Assembly (NCBI GenBank): GCA_023405705.1
Contig: JAEXXR010000028.1
Span: forward strand, 1-9,648
From: Actinomycetes bacterium
GTDB taxonomy: Bacteria > Actinomycetota > Thermoleophilia > Solirubrobacterales > Solirubrobacteraceae
Reading direction: 5' to 3'
DNA: 9,648 nt
A program made the translations under genes and the position numbers. Within the stretch, counting starts at the first letter, position 1. Each line of letters opens with the position of its first letter. Of the stretch, positions 5,453 through 9,648 are shown one piece after another. The notes beneath the pieces were generated by a model. That model saw nothing but the letters and a program-made list of their open reading frames with translations. It did no database searches and was not told where the DNA came from.

Positions 5453-6496
5453 TCATCTCGAAACGCTCGCGAGGTACGCGACGAGCCCGTCGATCTGCTC
5501 TGTTGACAGTGTCTCCGCGAAGTTGCCCGGCATCACGCCGGCCTGGAAGCCCTCGGTGATTCTGGCGTCCGGGTCGACGATGTCCTCTCTGATCGTCGCC
5601 TCGTCCTGGCCGGCGAGGGCGGTCGTCAGGTCCGGGCCCGCCGAGCCGCTGGTGCCGGCGTCCGCCAGCGTGTGGCAGCTGCCGCAGCTGGAGACGAAGG
5701 TCTCTCTGCCGAGCGCCGCGAGGTCGCTCGCGCCGCCGCCGCCGGTCTCGCCGCCGCCGCCGCCGGCGGCGGGCGGAGCGGGAGCGCTCTGCTCCTCGAT
5801 CCATCTGTCCCAGGCGGCGGGGGAGACGACTCTGACGGTCGAGCGCATCACCGCGTGGCCGAGGCCGCACAGCTCCGCGCAGACGACCGGGAATCTGCCG
5901 AGCTTGGTCGGCGTCGCGCGGACCTCGGTCGTGATCCCGGGGACCGCGTCGATCTTCACGCGGAAGGCAGGGACCCAGAAGTCGTGGATGACGTCCATCG
6001 CGTCGACCTTGAAGAGGACCGGCCGGTCCTTCGGCAGCACCAGCGCGGTGGTCTCGATCGCTCTGCCGCCCTCCTGGGGATATCTGTATCTCCAGGCGAA
6101 CTGCTGGCCGGTCACGTGCACGACGAGCGTGTTCGGCTGCTTCTCCTCGATGTCGCGCAGCACCACGTACGCGTAGCTGCAGAGCGAGACGAGGATGATC
6201 GCCGGGACCGCGGTCCATATGACCTCGAGCCGCGTGTTGCCGTGGATCGGCGGGCCGTCCTCGTGCTCCTGGCCCGGCCGCATTCTGAAGTTCCAGGCGG
6301 CGAACAGGGTCACGACCGTCACGAGCACGAAGACCGGCACCGAGACGATCATCAACACGTCGTACAACGTGTCGATCGGCTTCGCCTGCTCTGCCGCATC
6401 GGCCGGGAACCAGTCGATGACGAGGGCGATCGCGATGCCGATCGCCGAAGCGATTGCACCGACGATCACCATCTGTGCGACCGGATGTCTACGCAC
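5453..6496 (-). CDS. ctaC: caa3 oxidase subunit II with fused cytochrome c domain
   Basis: The product has 347 residues from GTG at 6496, which has GAGGAG 8 bases upstream; reading further upstream in frame gives no membrane-protein-like sequence. Three hydrophobic segments (about 9-29, 47-70 and 92-113) precede the extracytoplasmic CuA cupredoxin domain. CuA ligands are His171 (VIHDFW), Cys206, Glu208, Cys210, His214 and Met217 in CAELCGLGHAVM. A Gly/Pro/Ala linker (237-256) leads to a C-terminal cytochrome c domain with CGSCH at 271-275 and probable axial Met322 in VMPGNF. Fusion of cytochrome c to subunit II is the defining feature of caa3 oxidases; electrons enter at this heme and pass to CuA. 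The heme domain closely resembles that of the lipoprotein at 233-961. Arginine is AGA in 12 of 20 codons by eye, against 1 of 23 in the next gene. It is the first gene of the operon. Confidence 0.96.
   Translation of the reverse strand: MRRHPVAQMVIVGAIASAIGIAIALVIDWFPADAAEQAKPIDTLYDVLMIVSVPVFVLVTVVTLFAAWNFRMRPGQEHEDGPPIHGNTRLEVIWTAVPAIILVSLCSYAYVVLRDIEEKQPNTLVVHVTGQQFAWRYRYPQEGGRAIETTALVLPKDRPVLFKVDAMDVIHDFWVPAFRVKIDAVPGITTEVRATPTKLGRFPVVCAELCGLGHAVMRSTVRVVSPAAWDRWIEEQSAPAPPAAGGGGGETGGGGASDLAALGRETFVSSCGSCHTLADAGTSGSAGPDLTTALAGQDEATIREDIVDPDARITEGFQAGVMPGNFAETLSTEQIDGLVAYLASVSR
5731..5776. repeat. GCC/GGC-rich low-complexity tract in the ctaC linker
   Basis: Tandem gcc triplets, interrupted once, encode the polyglycine part of the linker between the CuA and cytochrome c domains of CtaC. 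Such tracts can vary in length between strains by slippage, which here would change linker length in steps of one residue without a frameshift. Confidence 0.7.
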
Positions 6497-6542
6497 GCGT
6501 GAGTCTCCTCGCTGCCGCGGTGGGACCTGCTCTCCGCTGCCG

Positions 6543-6572
6543 ATCCTAAGCGAGTCGGAGGACCTACCGCAA
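6543..6572 (-). promoter_or_regulatory. Candidate promoter of the caa3 operon
   Basis: On the minus strand, TTGCGG (6572-6567) and TAGGAT (6548-6543) are spaced 18 bases apart, a fair match to a primary-sigma promoter. Transcription would start near 6536 and give a leader of about 40 bases before the ctaC GTG. It lies downstream of the araC-type gene's hairpin, so the oxidase operon can have its own transcript. Judged by eye. Confidence 0.5.
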
Positions 6573-6632
6573 ACCTGGTCGGGAGGAAGACCGGAAACCC
6601 CCGTCAGAGCGTGCAAAAGCCGCGCAACGGGT

Positions 6633-6666
6633 ATCGGCGCGCAGGTCCGGGAACCGGCGCGCCGAT
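6633..6666 (-). terminator. Terminator-like hairpin of the AraC-type gene
   Basis: A perfect 10-bp stem (atcggcgcgc 6633-6642 / gcgcgccgat 6657-6666) has a 14-base loop that can add three more pairs. It starts 28 bases after the regulator's stop. Downstream on the minus strand is a short CTTTTG tract at about 6620-6615. It probably insulates the regulator from the oxidase operon. Confidence 0.65.
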
Positions 6667-6694
6667 CGACGACGAGCGAGCGGGGAGGGCGCCG

Positions 6695-7081
6695 TCAGGC
6701 CGCGCGCTGCGATGGCGGCGGCGAGCTCTCGCGAGCGCGGGCGCGGTACGCCGAGGGAACCGCGCCGAGATGGCGGCGGAAGGTCTTGGCGAACTGCGCC
6801 GGCTGGCGGTAGCCGACGCGGCGAGCGACTTCCCGGACGGTCAGCGACCCGTTCGCCAGCAGCTCGGCGGCGCGCTCCATGCGCACTCTCGTGAGATGCT
6901 CGCGGAACGTCGTGTCGCCGATCTCGGCGTACGCTCGCTGCAGTTGACGGCGCGACGACGCGACGCGGCGCGCGATGTCGTCGAGCTCGAGGTCGGAGGC
7001 GTATTCGGCCTCGACGATCCGCACGGCCTCGTTGTAGAGCTGCGTGCGGTGGCGGACTGTTCCTGGTCGTTGCGTTGGCAC
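6695..7081 (-). CDS. Short AraC-family DNA-binding regulator
   Basis: The product has 128 residues consisting almost only of the AraC-type double helix-turn-helix. The first HTH is at about 32-52 (LDDIARRVASSRRQLQRAY) and the second at about 80-101 (LTVREVARRVGYRQPAQFAKTFRRH), followed by the usual G-x-x-P-S-x-Y/F-R end (106-113). There is no N-terminal ligand-binding cupin-like domain, so it either responds through a partner or acts constitutively, as SoxS/MarA-size proteins do. The start is GTG at 7081 with no clear Shine-Dalgarno. A TATCTC hexamer lies seven bases upstream, so a leaderless transcript is possible. It is divergent from the CBS-domain gene and lies 198 bases upstream of ctaC in the same direction, so control of either neighbour is plausible but unproven. 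The family call is firm. Confidence 0.92.
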   Translation of the reverse strand: MPTQRPGTVRHRTQLYNEAVRIVEAEYASDLELDDIARRVASSRRQLQRAYAEIGDTTFREHLTRVRMERAAELLANGSLTVREVARRVGYRQPAQFAKTFRRHLGAVPSAYRARARESSPPPSQRAA

Positions 7082-7297
7082 CGATCAGAGATACGGAGCG
7101 AGGACCACTTTTGGATGGTCTGGGTGGCGCATCCCCGTCATCCTGGCGCACCAGACGCCTTTGGGTACGCACGTGCTTGCGGACCGTCGAAAGCGGGCAG
7201 GAGCAGGGAGAAAGCCGCGTTCGACACAAAGGCGTGTGGGCATCCCGGCAACTGGTTATGCTTGATGCAATCGTTGCAAGCGACTACGGAGGCGGCG
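7082..7297. other. Divergent intergenic region between the AraC-type and CBS genes
   Basis: These 216 bases hold the start regions of both divergent genes. An imperfect dyad lies at 7118-7156 (gtctgg / ccagac plus inner matches with bulges), upstream of the regulator. A tighter dyad lies at 7260-7281 near the CBS gene. Base composition is lower in GC than the flanking genes. No RNA gene was recognised. Confidence 0.5.
7257..7281 (+). promoter_or_regulatory. Candidate -10 and overlapping operator-like dyad upstream of the CBS gene
   Basis: TATGCT at 7257-7262 could serve as a -10, without a good -35. It overlaps a dyad in which tgcaa (7266-7270) and ttgca (7274-7278) surround tcg, with outer gcttg (7260-7264) and caagc (7277-7281) arms. 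A repressor bound here would cover the predicted start of transcription. Weak evidence. Confidence 0.3.
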
Positions 7298-7720
7298 ATG
7301 CAGGTACGCGAGGGGATGTCGGCCACGTCGCTCACCGTCGGTCCGGGGCACACGCTCCGGGAGGCGGCTGAGCTGATGCATGCGAGGTCCATCGGATCCG
7401 CGATCGTGCTCGACCCTGAGCAGCCCGGGCCCGGGTTGCTGACCGAACGCGACGTGCTTGCCGCGATCGGACGCGGGCTCGATCCCGACCGTGAGCTGGT
7501 CGCGGACCACCTCACGAGCGACCTCGTCTTCGCTGCCCCCGACTGGTCGCTGGAGCAGGCGGCCTGCGAGATGGTGCGCGGCGGCTTCCGCCACCTGATC
7601 GTCGTCGAGGGCGGAGAGCTGGTCGGCGTGCTCTCGATGCGCGATGTGGTGCGCTGCTGGACGGAGGACGGCGCCGTCTGCGCCGTTCCCCTCGCCGGCG
7701 GCGCGGCGACGGCCCGCTAG
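7298..7720 (+). CDS. Tandem CBS-domain protein
   Basis: The product has 140 residues forming one CBS pair (Bateman module): CBS1 at about 5-58 ending in LLTERDVL, and CBS2 at about 67-122 ending in GVLSMRDVV. The two T/S-x-R-D motifs (49-52 and 113-116) are those that usually contact nucleotide phosphate or ribose, so binding of AMP, ATP or a similar adenosine ligand is likely. No catalytic or membrane domain is attached. Stand-alone CBS pairs often act as energy or redox sensors through partner proteins. The ATG at 7298 is chosen because GGAGG lies 5 bases upstream; the reading frame is open much further upstream but there it overlaps the AraC gene antisense and looks non-coding. It is divergent from the regulator and convergent with the second oxidase cluster. 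The partner is unknown. Confidence 0.9.
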   Translation: MQVREGMSATSLTVGPGHTLREAAELMHARSIGSAIVLDPEQPGPGLLTERDVLAAIGRGLDPDRELVADHLTSDLVFAAPDWSLEQAACEMVRGGFRHLIVVEGGELVGVLSMRDVVRCWTEDGAVCAVPLAGGAATAR

Positions 7721-7748
7721 CCGGCGGGCCAGCCGTCATCGAGCACAA

Positions 7749-7770
7749 CCGGCCGCCTGCAGACGGCCGG
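7749..7770 (+). terminator. Hairpin downstream of the CBS gene
   Basis: A 7-bp perfect stem (ccggccg / cggccgg) with an 8-base loop lies 28 bases after the CBS stop. It is the first of three hairpins in the convergent spacer and a candidate terminator for the plus-strand gene. Confidence 0.45.
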
Positions 7771-7782
7771 ACAGAGACAGTG

Positions 7783-7811
7783 GCGAACGGCGTCGTGGGG
7801 GCGCCGTTCGC
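7783..7811. terminator. Second hairpin in the convergent spacer
   Basis: A perfect 10-bp stem (gcgaacggcg / cgccgttcgc) has a 9-base loop. Its arms share the aacggcg/cgccgtt core with the hairpin at 7882-7904. There is no T-run on either side. It may work as a bidirectional terminator. Confidence 0.45.
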
Positions 7812-7881
7812 ACGTCCGGGGCCGGTGCGCGACCGGCCGGCGCGTCGCGAGGCGGCGGGAGACGAGCGCTCCACGACGAGA

Positions 7882-7904
7882 AACGGCGCCCGAGGGGCGC
7901 CGTT
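7882..7904 (-). terminator. Terminator-like hairpin of the second cox cluster
   Basis: A perfect 10-bp stem (aacggcgccc / gggcgccgtt) has a 3-base loop, 30 bases after the stop of the 84-residue subunit. On the minus strand the stem is followed by TTTCTCG, a weak T-rich tail, so it best fits termination of the ctaD-ctaB cluster. Confidence 0.6.
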
Positions 7905-7933
7905 CGACGTGCTGCCGGGTGTGCGTCTCGCGC

Positions 7934-8188
7934 CTAGTGGTGGTCGCCGGGGCCGTGCGAGTGCTCGAGCGGCAGGTGAGCGATGTCGCGGCGGGTGTCG
8001 GCGATCCAGCGGATCGTCGTGTAGAGGAAGATCAGCAGGCCCGCGACCAGGACGAAGATGCTGGTCGTGATGCCGATGATCGCGACCGTGATGCCGACCG
8101 CGTTGAAGAACGGCAGGAGGCTCGGGCCGGGAAGGTGAATCTCCTCGCCGACGGGCGGCGGAGTCTGCTCGGGCTGGATCTGGCTCAT
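7934..8188 (-). CDS. Small cytochrome c oxidase subunit (subunit IV-like)
   Basis: The product has 84 residues. A polar N-terminus includes the motif EEIHLPGPSLLPF (15-27), followed by hydrophobic segments at about 28-60, a basic stop (RWIADTRRD) and a His-rich tail with five His among residues 71-84. The HLP-x-PS-x-x-P motif before membrane helices resembles the small subunit IV-like proteins, or subunit C-terminal tails, of actinobacterial oxidases. It begins two bases after the stop of the 36-residue gene, which suggests coupled translation; no good Shine-Dalgarno is visible. Its place after ctaB supports a structural or assembly role in the second oxidase. The His-rich tail could bind metal, but this is speculation. 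Family resemblance is from memory of the motif. Confidence 0.75.
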   Translation of the reverse strand: MSQIQPEQTPPPVGEEIHLPGPSLLPFFNAVGITVAIIGITTSIFVLVAGLLIFLYTTIRWIADTRRDIAHLPLEHSHGPGDHH

Positions 8189-8190
8189 GA

Positions 8191-8301
8191 CTAGGAGATG
8201 TAGATCGCGGCGGCCAGGAACGACGCGCCGAACATGAAGACGCAGACGGCCGTGGCGATCAGCGCCGAGCGGATGTTCTTACGAGCGAGACGTCGGTCCA
8301 T
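8191..8301 (-). CDS. 36-residue single-helix membrane protein after ctaB
   Basis: This small ORF from ATG (8301-8299) to TAG (8193-8191) ends two bases before the next gene. A basic N-terminus (MDRRLARKNIRSAL) is followed by one hydrophobic helix, about 13-35, ending in AIYIS. The basic-RKN-x-R-then-helix pattern recalls both the first helix of Cox11-type assembly proteins and the very short cytochrome oxidase small assembly proteins annotated beside cox genes in proteobacteria. Homology to either cannot be claimed from sight. No Shine-Dalgarno is visible; the mRNA upstream is an extreme C-rich tract. Tight linkage to the 84-residue subunit and typical codon use support a real gene. It should sit in the membrane with the N-terminus inside, by the positive-inside rule. 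Confidence 0.7.
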   Translation of the reverse strand: MDRRLARKNIRSALIATAVCVFMFGASFLAAAIYIS

Positions 8302-8318
8302 GGTTCCAGTTCGGTGTC

Positions 8319-8346
8319 GGGGTGGGGAAGAGGGGAGGCGGAGGGG
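8319..8346 (+). promoter_or_regulatory. Four-run G-quadruplex motif between ctaB and the small subunit genes
   Basis: Four GGGG runs (8319-8322, 8324-8327, 8332-8335 and 8343-8346) are separated by loops of 1, 4 and 7 bases, a textbook intramolecular G-quadruplex pattern. It lies on the plus strand, which is the template strand for the minus-strand cox genes. The mRNA is correspondingly C-rich and lacks a ribosome-binding site here. Confidence 0.55.
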
Positions 8347-8361
8347 CCAAGTCTAAGAGGT

Positions 8362-9270
8362 CTAGAGCTTCACATCCGCCACCATCGCGCCGAACAGCAG
8401 CGCGAGGTAGAGCATCGAGAAGAGGTACAGCTTCAGCGCGGAGGCGGGGCTGGGGTTGCGCTGCAGTCTGACGGCGAGCCACAGGAACCAGCCGCCGAGG
8501 ATCGCCGCGCAGGCGGCGTAGATGCCGTCGAACAGCTGGCCGGCGAACGGCAGGAAGGTCACCGCGACCAGCAGGAAGGTGTAGAGCGTGATCTGTCGGC
8601 GCGTCTCGTCCTCGCCGCGGACGACGGGCAGCATCGGCACGCCGACGGCCGCGTACTCGTCCTTCATGCGGAGGCTCAGCGCCCAGAAGTGCGGGGGCGT
8701 CCAGTAGAAGACGATCGCGAACAGGTAGAGCGCCGCCGGGTCGAAGGAGCCGGTCGTCGCGACCCAGCCGACGAGCGGCGGGACGGCGCCGGCGGCCCCG
8801 CCGATCACGATGTTCTGCGGCGTCGAGCGCTTCAGCCACAGCGTGTAGATGAAGACGTAGCCGAGGAAGCCGGCGAGCGCGAAGGCCGCCGCCAGGATGT
8901 TGACCGTCAGCGACAGCAGCACGAACGACGCGACCTGCAGCGAGAAGCCGTAGATCAGCGCCGCGCGCGGGCTGACGCGGCCGGAGGGGATCGGCCGGTT
9001 GGCCGTCCGCGCCATCTTCGCGTCGATGTCGCGGTCGTACCAGTGGTTGACCGCGCCGGCGCCACCCGCCGACAGATACCCGCCGATGACCGTCAGGACG
9101 ATCAGCCCGAACGAGGGGCTGCCGGCGATCTCCATCGTCGCCACCGTCGTCAGCAGCAGCAGCAGCTGGACTCGCGGCTTCGTCAGGGTGACGTAGTCCG
9201 CGACCACCTGGCGCACGCCGCTGAGGGCGTGCGCCGGCTTGACGGGGGAGGTGACGCGCGACGCTTCCAC
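8362..9270 (-). CDS. ctaB: Protoheme IX farnesyltransferase (heme O synthase)
   Basis: The product has 302 residues and belongs to the UbiA prenyltransferase superfamily. It farnesylates heme B at the vinyl group to give heme O, the precursor of heme A used by both oxidases here. The first Asp-rich motif is N76-H-W-Y-D79-R-D81-I-D83, followed by ARTANRPIPSG (88-97). The second conserved region is WTPPHFWALSLRMKDEY (190-206), leading into VGVPMLPV (209-216). About nine hydrophobic segments are present. GTG at 9270 is the first start, 10 bases after the stop of the upstream subunit I; no clear Shine-Dalgarno is seen, so re-initiation after ctaD is likely. No heme A synthase (ctaA) is in the window, although it often neighbours ctaB in actinobacteria. 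The assignment is firm. Confidence 0.96.
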   Translation of the reverse strand: MEASRVTSPVKPAHALSGVRQVVADYVTLTKPRVQLLLLLTTVATMEIAGSPSFGLIVLTVIGGYLSAGGAGAVNHWYDRDIDAKMARTANRPIPSGRVSPRAALIYGFSLQVASFVLLSLTVNILAAAFALAGFLGYVFIYTLWLKRSTPQNIVIGGAAGAVPPLVGWVATTGSFDPAALYLFAIVFYWTPPHFWALSLRMKDEYAAVGVPMLPVVRGEDETRRQITLYTFLLVAVTFLPFAGQLFDGIYAACAAILGGWFLWLAVRLQRNPSPASALKLYLFSMLYLALLFGAMVADVKL

Positions 9271-9280
9271 GAAGGAGAGC

Positions 9281-9648
9281 CTACGCGGTCGTCGACGGCT
9301 GCGTGACCGAATCGTGCTCGATGCCGGACTGACGCTCCACCTGGCGGCGGATGTCCTTCATCGGCTCGACGGAGCGGACGCGCGGGATCTCGTCGAAGTT
9401 GTTGACCGGCGGCGGCGAGGTCGTGAACCACTCGAGGGTGTTGCCCTTCCACGGGTCCGGACCGGCGACGGCGCCGACCTTGTAGCTGCGGACGAAGTTG
9501 ATGACCGACAGCAGGATGCCGAGGCCGAGCACGAACGAGCCGACCGTCGAGATCTGGTTGTACAGGGTCAGGCCCGCATCGGCCGGGTACTGGTAGACGC
9601 GCCGCGGCATGCCGGAGAGACCGGCCGCGTGCTGCACCAGGAACGTCA
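9281..9648 (-). CDS. ctaD: Second cytochrome c oxidase subunit I, C-terminal part
   Basis: The minus-strand frame is open from the window edge to a TAG at 9283-9281 and gives about 122 C-terminal residues. It starts in the loop after helix XI (LSGMPRRVYQYP), contains helix XII (about ISTVGSFVLGLGILLSVINF), and ends with the typical NTLEW-x3-SPPP-x2-NFD-x-IP motif of actinobacterial subunit I plus a polar tail. The true start lies outside the window; the GTG at 9637-9635 is internal. It parallels the ctaD at 3520-5436 in this part but differs clearly in sequence, so it is a second oxidase, not a recent copy. Metal ligands and channel residues are out of view, so its subtype cannot be told. ctaB follows after 10 bases. 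Confidence 0.93.
   Translation of the reverse strand, partial: TFLVQHAAGLSGMPRRVYQYPADAGLTLYNQISTVGSFVLGLGILLSVINFVRSYKVGAVAGPDPWKGNTLEWFTTSPPPVNNFDEIPRVRSVEPMKDIRRQVERQSGIEHDSVTQPSTTA

Noticed and set aside
3583..5559. Long plus-strand open frame (658 codons) antisense to ctaD
   Set aside because: It is Arg/Asp/Glu/His-rich with no domain. It mirrors the codon bias of ctaD, whose ligands and motifs are complete on the other strand.
5731..5776. GCC triplet tract as a non-coding repeat element or CRISPR-like array
   Set aside because: It is in frame within ctaC and encodes a glycine linker. There are no spacers and no longer repeat unit.
6611..7297. Upstream in-frame extension of the CBS gene
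   Set aside because: It runs antisense through the AraC-type gene and has a low-complexity basic composition. A clear Shine-Dalgarno and CBS-domain boundary place the start at 7298.
7512..7874. Minus-strand Arg/Pro/Ser-rich frame of 120 codons over the CBS gene end and the hairpin spacer
   Set aside because: There is no domain, it overlaps terminator hairpins and the CBS2 domain antisense, and its composition is of the shadow type.
8314..9306. Plus-strand frame of 330 codons antisense to ctaB
   Set aside because: It has shadow-type composition (Arg, Asp, Gln repeats). The ctaB motifs on the opposite strand are decisive.
9635..9637. GTG as the start of a short 118-residue gene at the right edge
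   Set aside because: The frame stays open to the window edge and the sequence is the C-terminal part of subunit I, so this GTG is an internal Val.

Overview
The window is very GC-rich, uses many GTG starts and encodes actinobacteria-style respiratory genes. Gene content and protein flavour best fit a high-GC actinobacterium of the Thermoleophilia/Solirubrobacterales type. That placement is inferred from resemblance, not from a marker gene.

The core is a minus-strand operon for a caa3-type cytochrome c oxidase, read from high to low coordinates. It holds subunit II with a fused cytochrome c domain (6496-5453), subunit I of the A2 type with an N-terminal two-helix extension (5436-3520), a tandem universal-stress-protein-like protein (3506-2655), subunit III (2655-2029), an unannotated 36-residue membrane protein (2019-1909) and the CtaG copper/assembly factor (1869-1027). 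Spacings are short or overlapping. A promoter can be proposed just upstream of subunit II.

To the left, on the plus strand and convergent with this operon, lie the last 63 codons of a probable glycosyltransferase (1-192) and a lipoprotein that joins a cytochrome c domain to a cupredoxin domain (233-961). The lipoprotein is a plausible electron donor to the caa3 enzyme. Two back-to-back hairpins separate it from ctaG.

To the right of the operon are a short AraC-type regulator on the minus strand (7081-6695), with its own terminator-like hairpin, and a divergent two-CBS-domain protein on the plus strand (7298-7720). A hairpin-rich convergent spacer follows (7721-7933).

The right end carries a second minus-strand cox cluster: the C-terminus of another subunit I (from the window edge to 9281), heme O synthase CtaB (9270-8362), a second unannotated 36-residue membrane protein (8301-8191) and an 84-residue small oxidase subunit (8188-7934). 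The organism therefore encodes at least two heme-copper oxidases side by side.

Electrons would pass from the donor lipoprotein to the cytochrome c domain of subunit II, then CuA, heme a and the a3/CuB centre of subunit I. CtaB supplies heme O for heme A synthesis and CtaG assists CuB insertion. The most unusual points are the stress-protein-like gene inside the operon, the cytochrome c-cupredoxin fusion, two overlooked 36-residue membrane proteins, a marked AGA-arginine bias in the two cytochrome c domain genes, and a four-run G-quadruplex motif in the second cluster. No tRNA, rRNA, CRISPR or mobile element was seen, and no gene-free stretch exceeds about 220 bases.
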